From the NCBI RefSeq assembly GCF_005221305.1, contig NZ_CP039887.1:1860001-1924000 (forward strand): DNA of 64,000 bases, written 5' to 3'. Made by a program: the position numbers and the translations under genes. Below are positions 1 to 9,508 of this stretch, one piece after another. The DNA is from Neisseria subflava (GTDB taxonomy: Bacteria; Pseudomonadota; Gammaproteobacteria; Burkholderiales; Neisseriaceae). The notes under the pieces were generated by a model. It ran no database searches. It was not told the origin of the DNA and saw only the letters and a list, made by a program, of their open reading frames with translations. How positions within the stretch are numbered: the stretch's first letter is position 1; each line of letters opens with the position of its first letter.

Positions 1-453
1 GGTTTATCAATACAATTAAATAGGGTGAGGAACAAACAAATGCTGACGAAGAGTAGGGCAGCTGCTATCAACTAGTCCAATAGCTGAAAACAGTAATCAA
101 GTTGATGTAATGATGTGATTAAAAATCTACAAGAAAAAAATATTTAGCTGACTACCAAACACAAACACACTTAGAAAACGTGCTTGGTTAGTTGTAAAAT
201 ATTGTTTTCTTAAGGTGAGCATTCTTGTTCATCTTTTTATTTTAGATGGTTATCATACTTCCTGATGAGTAGGGCGGAAGATGATTTCGTTTTTATCCAC
301 TTAGTCTGGCTGACTGATAGCGAAGATTAATAGATAGAGGAATTTAAATATCCTAAAATAACAATAAAAATGTAATTAACGACAAATAAAAATCTGATGG
401 CGATAAAGTGTGGTCGAATTTTGGGATGTTTTTCTGGTAGCCTGATGGGAAAA
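1..453. other. AT-rich flank without a gene
   Basis: No reading frame of useful length is visible on either strand. The stretch is AT-rich like the restriction-modification genes that follow, and it has no uptake sequence until the terminator at 454. It may be the outer edge of the transferred island. I recognise nothing else in it apart from the degenerate repeat at 413-449. Confidence 0.5.
413..449 (+). repeat. degenerate direct repeat, left copy
   Basis: This 37 bp stretch matches 4758-4794 at 27 of 37 positions in the same orientation. The two copies bracket the restriction-modification genes. The match was found by eye and could be a remnant of a target duplication or of an element end. 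Confidence 0.35.
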
Positions 454-492
454 GATCGTCTGAAACAGTTTTTACTCCATTTTTAGACGACC
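454..492 (-). terminator. terminator of the restriction gene
   Basis: The arms GATCGTCTGAAA and TTTTAGACGACC form an imperfect hairpin just past the endonuclease stop codon. They resemble uptake sequences of the GTCGTCTGAA type rather than the AG dialect used in the rest of the window. Confidence 0.6.
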
Positions 493-499
493 CTAATGA

Positions 500-2494
500 T
501 TACTTCCCAATCCGATACTCCGCCTGCTGCTCTTGCAGCATGGTTTCATACCATCTTTTGCCTTGAAGTTCGGACTGATATTGTTTTTCAAAAAATGGAT
601 AAATCTTATCGTAAGTCGTATTACTTCTCAGTAAATCTTGTAAATATACGGTATCGATTGGAATAATTTTCAACCCTATTATTTCTTCACCTGTATCTGT
701 ATCATAGTATGGGATTAGTTTTCGTCCTCTAAAATCAGCTATAACATTAATATGTAAATCTGTGGTAACAAATACGCAATAATCATGAGGATTGTTGGAT
801 TTTAAGCGATAGTTTCCTAAATGGCGGGAAACTGGTTCCATTTCCATGCGTCTCTGATTACTATTTTCAGCCAATGTTGCCTCAATAAGCAAGCTGTGTT
901 TTGGATAAATGTAGTTGGCTTCATATTCATAAACAATATCTGCTGCACCGCCTGACGCATGGGTTTTGGGTAATAAATCAGCAGAAAGGGAAAGATTCAT
1001 ATAATTTAGAATATTGCCCTTTCGTTCACTCAATTCATACCAAATAATCGCTAAAATATATTCAAAAATGGTTGGAATATCAGCCTCATCAGTAACAATT
1101 TTGACAATTTTATCATCATCTCTATTTTCAAAATAAGTCAGTAGATTTAATAACACTTCCTTTCCAAAATGTTTATCAATCAACTGATTAAAACGGTTAT
1201 GTCGTTTATCTTGAATAAGTTGTGCAGCCTGTTCGCTATTTTCAATGGCAATACCGTAATCCTGATAAATACGTTGATAAATACTGGCTGCATTAAATAA
1301 CAAGGATGGATGAATTTTTTCTAAATCAATATCTTCGGTGATTAAAGTACATGGTGTGAATGCCGAATCGAATAAAGCCTGATGACAATCTTGAAAGAAA
1401 TACTGAGGAATTAAGTCAAATTTGACTTTATTATCAGCAAAAACCAAAGTGTCTGTTAGATTAAAATAGCGGCGGTTTAAGTCAAAATAATCTTCAAGTG
1501 TTGCCATGGCTTTAAATATATGAAGATATTTAAAAAATACCGCTTTAAATTCCCTTTCATTTTTCAAATTTAAAAATGGACAATTTCCCTTAATGCTATC
1601 TCTATCTTGTTTTTTAATAGCTGACTGATTTGATGTTTTAAAAATCAAATTTCGCCATTTCGTATCTTGTTTTATATTTTTAATTAAAAATAATAATTCT
1701 ATTGCCGAACCTTGCTGATCTAAAAAATAGTTCTTAAGACTTAAATATAAAGGATAATATACCTTGTCGTAGTTGGGACTTTTCCTATTCATACCAATAC
1801 TAAAAATTAATTTTTCTGTTACCTCCTCTTCCAAGAAGACCTCATATGCCATCTTATAGTTTTCAAGCTGCATGAGATGTTTACATATTGCCTCTTCTAA
1901 ACTAATTGAATAACTGCGATAATCCTTAATTATTTGAATTACTTGTACGGTTGTTTCTTTGGAGATACATAAAGGTAGGAAATAACGGAACTCATCAAAA
2001 GATAATTCATTCAACTCAGATAATAAATGCGCTAATATGAAATAAGGTCTAACGTTGTCTTTATCAATTTTCAATGTTGCTTTTAGCATTTGTTTGAAGT
2101 AGATAAAGCTGTCTTTTGACAAATGAAGCGGATTCTCAGGGGTAAAATCATTCTGTTTGGTAATAGCCAGTAAAGCATACCCTGCTTTTGTCAAAAGTCT
2201 TTGTTTTTCAGTAACGAATCCAATATCCACTAAACCGGATGTTTTTTGGCGGGCGTCCTTATCCTTCCGTGGAGCATTACCAACTAAAAAGCCTTCTTCA
2301 TGCATTAGGTCATAAAAGATCGTTTGAAGATCTGGATTCCAATCCCATTCTTTACCTTGTTGTTGAATTTGTTTGTATAGCTCGTCAAGGAGCAATAATT
2401 GTTGTTCGATTTTTAGATTCAGTTTTGCTGTACGAAAACTGGTAGTTCCCAACACCCAACAAAAACTTTTGTAGGAAATTTTTGGCTGTTTCAT
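500..2494 (-). CDS. AlwI-family type II (IIS) restriction endonuclease
   Basis: This 664-residue protein cleaves DNA at or near an asymmetric site. Its N-terminus (SYKSFCWVLGTTSFRT) and overall length fit the AlwI/MlyI/N.BstNBI family. A PD-(D/E)xK-like core is visible near the C-terminus: D519 in GGAADIVYEY, then E538 and T540 in LLIEATL, with further acidic residues after it. The start has a strong ribosome site (AAGGAGAGG) lying in the 16-base gap after the methyltransferase stop, so the two genes form one operon with the methylase first. Codon use is AT-rich and there is no internal uptake sequence, both signs of transfer. By analogy with AlwI the site could be GGATC. That is inference. 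Confidence 0.85.
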   Translation of the reverse strand: MKQPKISYKSFCWVLGTTSFRTAKLNLKIEQQLLLLDELYKQIQQQGKEWDWNPDLQTIFYDLMHEEGFLVGNAPRKDKDARQKTSGLVDIGFVTEKQRLLTKAGYALLAITKQNDFTPENPLHLSKDSFIYFKQMLKATLKIDKDNVRPYFILAHLLSELNELSFDEFRYFLPLCISKETTVQVIQIIKDYRSYSISLEEAICKHLMQLENYKMAYEVFLEEEVTEKLIFSIGMNRKSPNYDKVYYPLYLSLKNYFLDQQGSAIELLFLIKNIKQDTKWRNLIFKTSNQSAIKKQDRDSIKGNCPFLNLKNEREFKAVFFKYLHIFKAMATLEDYFDLNRRYFNLTDTLVFADNKVKFDLIPQYFFQDCHQALFDSAFTPCTLITEDIDLEKIHPSLLFNAASIYQRIYQDYGIAIENSEQAAQLIQDKRHNRFNQLIDKHFGKEVLLNLLTYFENRDDDKIVKIVTDEADIPTIFEYILAIIWYELSERKGNILNYMNLSLSADLLPKTHASGGAADIVYEYEANYIYPKHSLLIEATLAENSNQRRMEMEPVSRHLGNYRLKSNNPHDYCVFVTTDLHINVIADFRGRKLIPYYDTDTGEEIIGLKIIPIDTVYLQDLLRSNTTYDKIYPFFEKQYQSELQGKRWYETMLQEQQAEYRIGK

Positions 2495-2510
2495 TTGCTC
2501 CTCTCCTTTC

Positions 2511-4646
2511 TTAATAATTAGTAATTAAAACTTCTACTGAAACGGAGTTTTTTTCTTTACGCTGGTAATTACTGTTAGCATAAGTCTTATTAAGATAGTG
2601 GCAGGTATAATCCCGTTCTTTGAGCCACTCTATCAATAGAGTATTTTCTTTATTCTTTGCTATTAGTGCGTTAGATAAAGCAAAGCGTAAACCTTTTTTA
2701 TTGCACTTGTCTAGAAAATCCAGTAAATCCTGTTCATCCTTTAATGTCCATCCATTTTGCTCGTTATAACCTGCTAGAGTTATTAAATAAGGAGGGTCGC
2801 AATAAATTAAAGTCTCTTTTGATAGCATATCTAAATCAATTTGGCGAAAGTCCTTAGATGTAAAGGAAGCATCAATCTGCTTAAGTCTTTCTGAAAATTG
2901 TTTCAGCTTGTGCTGCATTTTTAAATTAAAGTCTCTTTTACCAACAGGCAGATTAAATTCCCCCTTTTGATTAAAGCGAATTTGATTGTTAAATGAAAAT
3001 ATTACTAATATATATAATAAAGCAATGTCTTTACTTAAATTATAGGCTTCGCGCAACTTTAAGAAGGCATTTTTGTTATAGCCTCCCAACCCCTTACTAC
3101 TTTCGCAATCATAAAATCTATATCCGTTTTTTGTTGAATCAGATAATTTAAATTTTTTAACAATTTCTTGTGTTTTAAGTAAGATATTCAGAGAGGAGTT
3201 ATTGTGAATATATTTAAATAAACGAATTAATTCGGCATTTTTATCATTAAAAATGACCTTACTAGATTTTGCATTAATACCAACATTCCCACCACCACAA
3301 AACAAATCTAAGAAACATTCAGATGGAGGTAACAGAGGCATAATTTGATTTAATAGTTTATGTTTTCCTCCAGTATAATTGAAGGGGCTAGCAACAAAAG
3401 GTAATTTTTCCTCTTTATCAAAAACTTTACATAGAAATAGCCGTTCAGAATTGTCGCTTAAATCTGATTTCCCAGTTGAAAATGCTTTATGTGATTGTTC
3501 AAAAACATGAACCTCCCCTTTTTTTTCTAAGATTTCAAGAATATCTTCATCAGATATTCTTGCATTAGATCGATCATTACCTTTGTTGGCCATATTGTTA
3601 TACGACAATAAAATATATTTGGTTTCAGCGTTTTCAATTAGATTGCGAAATGCTTCTGTCGCATCTTTTGTACAGTAATTGCTTTTCAGGCAACTTCTAT
3701 CCATTTTTCGGGCAATACCAGACACTTCAGGTTTCTCCCATCTCGCAATATTTTCAAGCAAATGATAAGCATCACAATATTGACGAGAGTTATATGGGGG
3801 GTCTAAATATAATAAGTCGCATTTAATTTCTTTAATTAACTTATTGGAATCAGTATTGAAACATTGATTATTTAGATTAAGATTCTTGTTAGGTAGAATA
3901 ACTGGTAACTCAAGAGGTTTGCTATTTTTTGCATTTTTACGGTATGCATCATAATGCCCAACTGTATTTGCAATACTATCCATTGCATACAGAAGTTCGG
4001 TAATTAAAATTGTATATTCTTTGAAATTAATTTGTTTTTTCAGATGGAGCTTTTCTATGTCTTCTCTAATAAAACCAATTTTGCTGCAATTATCGGCAGA
4101 AAAAAAAGTATCGGCAAAATTCCTACGAACATAATTGTTTTCATTGGTTGAAATTTGGTTATATTGGCTCGTTATCTCAATAATTTTTTCTTCATCATAG
4201 TTTTCAAAAGCAAACCATGTGTAATGAATGATATAGTTAAAATACAATAAATCATTTGTTATCAACATTTTATCTGAAAATGCATTTGCTATAGCACCTG
4301 TTCCACTAAAAATATCAGCAACTATATTGATTGATGAGCAATGTTCATCAACAATACCACGGATAAAATCTGATAACTTATATTTATTTCCAAGATACCG
4401 CCGGTTATTGATGCTTGCTAGTTTTAGGCCTTTTTGTTGAATTAATTGTTGCCAATGATCTTCTTTTTTTTGAGTGTTATGAAGATTTAATGCATTTCTT
4501 ACCGCTTCTACCGCCTCTTTATTCCAAATGAAATGGCCAGAAGTATTTTTTTGAACAGCAATGTCATGTTTACTAATTATTTTATAAAGATAGGAACGCG
4601 AGATTCCCAGTTCATTAATAAGATTCTTTGAGCTGATAGTTTTCAT
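2511..4646 (-). CDS. fused double DNA adenine methyltransferase (D12 class) with N-terminal HTH
   Basis: The enzyme methylates adenine and protects both strands of an asymmetric site from the neighbouring endonuclease. From the start used here (711 residues), residues 1-50 look like a MerR/excisionase-type helix-turn-helix (NELGISRSYLYKI). The first methylase domain has LGNKY, FSGTGA (113-118) and DPPY (282-285). The second has TGGK (425-428), FCGGGN (449-454) and DPPY (617-620). Two Dam-like domains in one chain are typical of type IIS systems such as M.AlwI and M.FokI. An ATG 33 bases upstream (4679) is in frame but has no ribosome site, while GTGAGAAAAAT precedes 4646. The HTH could autoregulate the operon. 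Confidence 0.88.
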   Translation of the reverse strand: MKTISSKNLINELGISRSYLYKIISKHDIAVQKNTSGHFIWNKEAVEAVRNALNLHNTQKKEDHWQQLIQQKGLKLASINNRRYLGNKYKLSDFIRGIVDEHCSSINIVADIFSGTGAIANAFSDKMLITNDLLYFNYIIHYTWFAFENYDEEKIIEITSQYNQISTNENNYVRRNFADTFFSADNCSKIGFIREDIEKLHLKKQINFKEYTILITELLYAMDSIANTVGHYDAYRKNAKNSKPLELPVILPNKNLNLNNQCFNTDSNKLIKEIKCDLLYLDPPYNSRQYCDAYHLLENIARWEKPEVSGIARKMDRSCLKSNYCTKDATEAFRNLIENAETKYILLSYNNMANKGNDRSNARISDEDILEILEKKGEVHVFEQSHKAFSTGKSDLSDNSERLFLCKVFDKEEKLPFVASPFNYTGGKHKLLNQIMPLLPPSECFLDLFCGGGNVGINAKSSKVIFNDKNAELIRLFKYIHNNSSLNILLKTQEIVKKFKLSDSTKNGYRFYDCESSKGLGGYNKNAFLKLREAYNLSKDIALLYILVIFSFNNQIRFNQKGEFNLPVGKRDFNLKMQHKLKQFSERLKQIDASFTSKDFRQIDLDMLSKETLIYCDPPYLITLAGYNEQNGWTLKDEQDLLDFLDKCNKKGLRFALSNALIAKNKENTLLIEWLKERDYTCHYLNKTYANSNYQRKEKNSVSVEVLITNY

Positions 4647-4757
4647 ATTTTTCTCACGGTTTGGAACTTTAATGTGCATTTTACATGATAAATCGACCTT
4701 TTTAACTGTGACTATACCAAAAAATGGATGCTAAAAGCATCATAGATGGAAGGGTTA

Positions 4758-4794
4758 GTCGGGTTTTAGGATGTGTTTCAGGTGGTTTGATGAA
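4758..4794 (+). repeat. degenerate direct repeat, right copy
   Basis: This is the partner of 413-449 (27 of 37 positions), just outside the IS1106-like element and upstream of the methyltransferase start. Confidence 0.35.
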
Positions 4795-4854
4795 AAAGGC
4801 CAAGAGCTTTGCAAAATTCTCTAAGTATCTTGGTAGAAGTTTAGGGGATTTTCC

Positions 4855-5841
4855 ATGAGCACCTTCTTTCAACAAACCGCCCAAGCCATGATTGCCAAAC
4901 ACATCGACCGCTTCCCACTATTGAAGTTGGATCAAGTGATTGATTGGCAACCGATCGAACAGTACCTGAATCGTCAAAGAACCCGTTACGTCCGAGACCA
5001 CCGCGGCCGTCCCGCCTATCCCCTGTTGTCCATGTTTAAAGCTATCCTGCCCGGACAATGGCACAGCCTCTCCGATCCCGAACTCGAACACAGCCTCATC
5101 ACCCGCATCGACTTCAACCTATTTTGCCGTTTTGACGAACTGAGCAACCCCGATTACAGCACCTTATGCCGCTACCGCAACTGGCTGGCGCAAGACGACA
5201 CCTTAGCTGAATTGCTGGAACTGATTAACCGCCAACTGACTGAAAAAGGTTTAAAAGTAGAGAAAGCATCCGCCGCCGTCATTGACGCCACTATTATTCA
5301 AACCGCCGGCAGCAAACAGCGTCAGACCATAGAAGTTGATGAGAAAGGACAAGTCAGCGGCCAAACCACACCGGGTAAAGACAGCGATGCCCGTTGGATA
5401 AAGAAAAACGGCTTATACAGACTCGGTTACAAATAACATACCCGTACCGATGAGGAAGGCTATATCGAGAAACTGCACATCACCCCCGCCAATACCCATG
5501 AGTGCAAACACCTGTCGCCTTTGTTGGAAGGACTATCCAAAGGCACGACCGTCTATGCCGACAAAGGCTATGACAGTGAGGAAAACCGATAACATCTAGA
5601 AGAGCGTCGGCTGCAGGACGGCATTATGCGCAAAGCCCACCGCAACTGTCCGCTGACGGAAGCGCAAACCAAACGTAACCGGTATTTGTCGAAGACCCAT
5701 TATGTGGTCGAACAAAGCTTCGGTACACTACACCGTAAATTCCGCTATGCCCGGGCAGCCTATTTCGGGCTGATTAAAGTGAGCGCACAAAGCCATCTGA
5801 AGGCGATGTGTTTGAACCTGTTGAAAGCCGCAATAGGCTAA
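4855..5841 (+). pseudogene. IS1106-like transposase, broken by two nonsense codons
   Basis: The reading frame opens with MSTFFQQTAQAMIAKHIDRF, typical of the neisserial IS5-family DDE transposase. In-frame TAA codons interrupt it at 5434-5436 (after GYK) and 5590-5592 (after ENR). Both sit where the homologous copy at 60 kb has CAA, so each is a C-to-T change. The same frame then continues through the DDE-family C-terminus (YVVEQSFGTLHRKFRYARAA) to 5841. Compared with the second copy, a one-base deletion near the end also shortens the tail. Full activity is unlikely. Confidence 0.9.
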
Positions 5842-5946
5842 GTGCACCTGTTGCTGCCTAAAAGGTGGCCCGGATGCCTGATTATCGGGTATCCAAGGGG
5901 GATTAAGGGGGTATTTGAGTAGAATCATTGGATATTTGAAACAAAA

Positions 5947-5979
5947 ACAGCCGAAAATCTTTATTTAGATTTCGGCTGT
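5947..5979. terminator. hairpin inside the right end of the IS
   Basis: ACAGCCGAAAATCT and AGATTTCGGCTGT pair around a six-base loop. The same hairpin, slightly changed, occurs at 60611-60644 in the second IS copy. It may serve as the glmS terminator on the minus strand as well as ending IS transcription. Confidence 0.55.
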
Positions 5980-6032
5980 CGGGGAAAAAGGAATTTTGCA
6001 AAGGTCTCGGCCTTTTTAAACCGGTTAATTAC

Positions 6033-7871
6033 TTACTCAACCGTTACTGATTTAGCCAAGTTGCGCGGTTTGTCCACGTCTGTACCGCGTGCAAGGGCGG
6101 CATGGTAAGACAGGAGTTGCACGGGGATGGTATGCACAATCGGCGAGAGTACGCCGACGTGGCGTGGGGCGCGGATAACGTGCACGCCTTCGGTGGCGTT
6201 GAAGTTGCTGTCGAGGTCGGCGAAGACAAAGAGTTCGCCGCCGCGTGCGCCGACTTCCTGCATATTGGCTTTTACTTTGTCCAACAGGCTGTCGTTCGGG
6301 GCAATCACGACAACAGGCATGTTCTCGTCCACCAAGGCCAACGGGCCGTGTTTCAATTCACCCGCAGGATACGCTTCGGCGTGGATATAGGTAATCTCTT
6401 TCAGCTTCAATGCGCCTTCAAGGGCGATTGGGAAGTGGATGCCGCGGCCCAAGAAGAGTGCGCTGGTTTTCTTGGCAAATTTTTGCGCCCAAGCGGCGAT
6501 TTGCGGCTCAAGATTGAGAACGTGCTGAATGCTGCCCGGCAGTTGGCGCAATTCTTCGACGTATTCACGCGATTGTTCGTCGGAAACCAGACCGCGCTGT
6601 TTGCCCAAGGTAACGGCCAGGCCGAACAGGACAACCAGTTGGGTCGTGAACGCTTTGGTAGAGGCAACACCGATTTCTGCGCCGGCGCGTGTGTACAATA
6701 CCAATTCGCTTTCACGCGGCAGGGCGGATTCCATCACGTTACAAATAGACAGGCTGTGTTTGTGTCCCAAGGATTGCGCGTATTTCAGGGCTTCCATGGT
6801 ATCCAAGGTTTCGCCGGATTGGGAAATGGTGATGACCAATTGTTTCGGATCGGCAATCACGTCGCGGTAGCGGTATTCGCTGGCGATTTCCACATCGGTC
6901 GGCACTTTGGCGATGGCTTCGAGCCAGTATTTGGCGGTCAGCGCGGCATAGTAGGACGTACCGCAAGCAAGGATTTTGATGCTGCGGATGTCGTCGAACA
7001 CTTCGCGTGCGTTCGCACCGAAGTTTTCGGGTTCGAAGCCGCCGTCCAGGAAGACTTCGGCGGTATCGGCGATGGCGCGCGGTTGTTCGTGGATTTCTTT
7101 CTGCATGAAGTGGCTGTAAGGGCCCAACTCCAGTGAAGCGAGCGACAACTCGGATACTTTGACTTTGCGTTGGGTATCGGCACCGGTTTTGTCGATCAGT
7201 TTTTCAATACCGTTCGCGCTCAATACGGCGATGTCGCCGTCTTCCAAATAGGCGATGCGGCGGGTAAAGGCGATGACGGCGGATACGTCGGAGGCGATGA
7301 AGGTTTCTTGATCGCCCAATGCCACCAGCAGCGGGCAGCCCATACGCGCGACCACCATTTCTTCGGGTTTGTCCTGCGCCATCACGGCGATGGCGTATGC
7401 ACCGTGGAAACGGGCGGTGGCTGCGCGGACGGCTTCAAACAGTTTACCGCCGTTTTGGGTGTATTCGTGATTGACGCTGTGGGCGATGACTTCGGTGTCG
7501 GTTTGCGATTCGAAGGTGTAACCCAAGGATTGGAGGCGTTCGCGTTCGGCTTCGAAGTTTTCGATAATGCCGTTGTGGACGACGGCAATCATGCCGCCGG
7601 AAATGTGGGGGTGGGCGTTAGGCTCGGTTACACCGCCGTGGGTTGCCCAACGAGTATGGCCGATGCCGATATGGCCGAACACGCCTTTTTCGCGTGCGGC
7701 GTCTTCCATCAGTTGCACACGGCCGACGCGGCGCACGCGTTTGATTTTGCCGTCTGTGTTCACGGCGATACCCGACGAGTCATAGCCCCGATATTCAAGG
7801 CGTTTGAGACCGTCGGTCAGAAAATCGACTACATTGTGATTGGCGCGGATGGCGCCGACGATACCGCACAT
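6033..7871 (-). CDS. glmS: glutamine-fructose-6-phosphate aminotransferase (isomerizing)
   Basis: GlmS makes glucosamine-6-phosphate from fructose-6-phosphate and glutamine, the first step to UDP-GlcNAc for peptidoglycan and lipooligosaccharide. The 612 residues have the N-terminal glutaminase domain (MCGIVGA, Cys2 becoming the catalytic N-terminal Cys; GHTRWATHG), two SIS sugar-isomerase domains (CGTSYYA; SQSGETLDT) and the conserved end AKSVTVE. Length is standard. The start has AAGGAACTT. It lies downstream of glmU on the same strand, separated by a hairpin terminator. The IS element sits directly after the stop and has probably replaced the native terminator. No glmS ribozyme is seen in the leader. 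Confidence 0.97.
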   Translation of the reverse strand: MCGIVGAIRANHNVVDFLTDGLKRLEYRGYDSSGIAVNTDGKIKRVRRVGRVQLMEDAAREKGVFGHIGIGHTRWATHGGVTEPNAHPHISGGMIAVVHNGIIENFEAERERLQSLGYTFESQTDTEVIAHSVNHEYTQNGGKLFEAVRAATARFHGAYAIAVMAQDKPEEMVVARMGCPLLVALGDQETFIASDVSAVIAFTRRIAYLEDGDIAVLSANGIEKLIDKTGADTQRKVKVSELSLASLELGPYSHFMQKEIHEQPRAIADTAEVFLDGGFEPENFGANAREVFDDIRSIKILACGTSYYAALTAKYWLEAIAKVPTDVEIASEYRYRDVIADPKQLVITISQSGETLDTMEALKYAQSLGHKHSLSICNVMESALPRESELVLYTRAGAEIGVASTKAFTTQLVVLFGLAVTLGKQRGLVSDEQSREYVEELRQLPGSIQHVLNLEPQIAAWAQKFAKKTSALFLGRGIHFPIALEGALKLKEITYIHAEAYPAGELKHGPLALVDENMPVVVIAPNDSLLDKVKANMQEVGARGGELFVFADLDSNFNATEGVHVIRAPRHVGVLSPIVHTIPVQLLSYHAALARGTDVDKPRNLAKSVTVE

Positions 7872-7978
7872 ATAAGTTCCTTAGTATCAAAAGATTAACG
7901 AAATAACTGCCGTTCCGGCTCCCGGAGGCGGCAGCGGTAAAAAGCCGTTTTACATTATCCGAACGGCGCGGATTTGGG

Positions 7979-8015
7979 TTTCAGACGGCCTTTTGGTTTT
8001 GAAGGCCGTCTGAAA
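7979..8015 (-). terminator. inverted uptake-sequence pair after glmU
   Basis: TTTCAGACGGCCTT and AAGGCCGTCTGAAA form a perfect stem with a nine-base loop, 20 bases past the glmU stop. Confidence 0.85.
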
Positions 8016-8036
8016 AAGATAGAAACCGGCCGAACC

Positions 8037-9410
8037 TTATTTCTTATCGCCATTTTCGGGGCGCACCCAGCCTTCGATGATGGTTTGGCGGGCGCGGGCG
8101 AGGGCGAGTTTGTTGTCTTCGACGTTTTTGGTAATCGTGCTGCCTGCGCCTGTCGTGACTTTGTTGCCGAGTTTGACGGGGGCGACTAGGACGCAGTTGG
8201 AGCCGATGCGGACTTCGTCGCCGATGATGGTTTTGTATTTGTTCACGCCGTCGTAGTTGGCAATAATCGTGCCTGCGCCGAAGTTGGTTTTGCTGCCGAC
8301 TTCGGCGTCGCCGATGTAGGTGAGGTGGTTGGCTTTGGTGCCTTTGCCGATGGCGGCGTTTTTGATTTCGACGAAGTTGCCGACGTGTACGTCGTCTGAA
8401 AGGCGGGCTTGCGGACGCAGGCGGGCGTAGGGGCCGATTTGGTTGTTTTGTCCGACTTCGCAGTCTTCGAGGTGGGAGAAGGGGGCGATTTTGCTGTTTG
8501 CGCCGATTTTGGCGTTTTTGATGACGCAGTTTGCGCCGATTTCGACGTTGTCGCCGATTTCGATGTCGCCTTCGAGGACGACGTTGACGTCAATCACGAC
8601 GTCTTGTCCGTGTTTCAGACGACCTCTTAAGTCGAAGCGGGCGGGGTCGCGCAGGGTGACGCCTGCTTTGAGCAATTCTTGCGCTTGTTCGGTTTGGAAG
8701 ATGCGTTCGAGTTCGGCAAGCTGGAGTTTGTTGTTCACGCCGGCGGCGAGGTGGGAGGCGCGCACTTGGACGGGATGGACTTTGATGCCGTCGGCAACAG
8801 CTTTGGCGATGAGGTCGGTCAGGTAGTATTCGCCTTGGGCGTTGTTGCTGGAAAGGCTGTTCAGCCAGTTTTCGAGTTTGGCGTTGGGCAGGACGAGGAT
8901 GCCTGTGTTGATTTCGCGGATGGCTTTTTGGGCGGCGTCGGCGTCTTTTTCTTCGACGATGGCGGTTACGCTGCCTTGGCTGTCGCGGATGATGCGGCCC
9001 AAGCCTGTCGGGTCGGCGGGAACGTCGGTCAACAGGCCGACTTCGCTGTCGGCGGCTTCGAGCAGGGTTTCGAGGGTGGCGGTGTCAATCAGGGGGACGT
9101 CGCCGTACAGCACCAGCGTGCGGCCTTCGGCGGAAAGGTGGGGCAGGGCGGTTTTAACGGCGTGTCCGGTGCCGAGTTGTTCGGTTTGTTCGACCCAGAC
9201 GACGTCACGTTTGACGGTGTCCAAGACTTGGTCTTTGCCGTGTCCGATGACGACGCAGATGTTTTGGGGATTCAGGGCGGCGGCGGTGTCGATAACGCGC
9301 TCGACCATGGGCTTGCCGCCGATTCGGTGCAGCACTTTGGGCATTTTGGAATACATGCGCGTGCCTTTGCCGGCGGCGAGGATGACGATATTTAAAGCTG
9401 TCTGAGCCAT
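8037..9410 (-). CDS. glmU: bifunctional UDP-GlcNAc pyrophosphorylase / glucosamine-1-phosphate acetyltransferase
   Basis: GlmU acetylates glucosamine-1-phosphate and transfers UMP to it, completing UDP-GlcNAc synthesis. The 457 residues show the nucleotidyltransferase signature LAAGKGTRMYSKMPKVLH at 11-28, the uridyltransferase pocket (YGDVPLI) and a C-terminal left-handed beta-helix of hexapeptide repeats (IGDNVEIGANCVIKNAKIG) with the acetyltransferase region around NHLTYIGDAEVG and NYDGVNKYKT. Length matches the family. It works with GlmS next door; GlmM is not in the window. A variant uptake sequence lies in the coding region near 8617. Confidence 0.97.
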   Translation of the reverse strand: MAQTALNIVILAAGKGTRMYSKMPKVLHRIGGKPMVERVIDTAAALNPQNICVVIGHGKDQVLDTVKRDVVWVEQTEQLGTGHAVKTALPHLSAEGRTLVLYGDVPLIDTATLETLLEAADSEVGLLTDVPADPTGLGRIIRDSQGSVTAIVEEKDADAAQKAIREINTGILVLPNAKLENWLNSLSSNNAQGEYYLTDLIAKAVADGIKVHPVQVRASHLAAGVNNKLQLAELERIFQTEQAQELLKAGVTLRDPARFDLRGRLKHGQDVVIDVNVVLEGDIEIGDNVEIGANCVIKNAKIGANSKIAPFSHLEDCEVGQNNQIGPYARLRPQARLSDDVHVGNFVEIKNAAIGKGTKANHLTYIGDAEVGSKTNFGAGTIIANYDGVNKYKTIIGDEVRIGSNCVLVAPVKLGNKVTTGAGSTITKNVEDNKLALARARQTIIEGWVRPENGDKK

Positions 9411-9436
9411 GATACGGTTTCCGTTGTCGTTGTTTG

Positions 9437-9498
9437 AGGCCGTCTGAAAAGTGTGGCAACAAATGTTGATTGTTTTTCACTCCGTTTCAGACGGCCTT
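9437..9498 (-). terminator. inverted uptake-sequence pair, long loop
   Basis: AGGCCGTCTGAA (9437-9448) and TTCAGACGGCCT (9486-9497) face each other across about 37 bases, directly after the small lipoprotein gene. It is a weaker terminator than the short-loop pairs and lies in the glmU leader. Confidence 0.6.
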
Positions 9499-9508
9499 GG
9501 GGATATTG

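Larger units (their letters stand above)
4798..6012 (+). mobile_element. IS1106-like insertion sequence (IS5 family), inactive
   Basis: The ends form imperfect inverted repeats: 4798-4819 (GGCCAAGAGCTTTGCAAAAT) matches the reverse complement of 5991-6012 at 20 of 22 positions, and this includes the GAGACCTTTGCAAAATTC end I associate with IS1106. The element holds one transposase frame broken by stop codons. Its right end lies about 20 bases past the glmS stop, between glmS and the restriction-modification genes. A second, truncated copy in the same orientation is at 59868-60673. The exact ends and the target duplication are uncertain. Confidence 0.8.

Noticed and set aside
4702..4902. Minus-strand frame across the IS left end
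   Set aside because: It overlaps the IS inverted repeat and transposase start, has no ribosome site and no homology I recognise.
6102..7136. Long open frame on the plus strand opposite glmS
   Set aside because: It is a shadow of the real glmS gene. The product is repetitive in Gly/Phe/Val with no family features.
7872..8036. glmS ribozyme or riboswitch in the glmS leader
   Set aside because: The leader is short and shows no conserved ribozyme core; that class is typical of Gram-positive bacteria.
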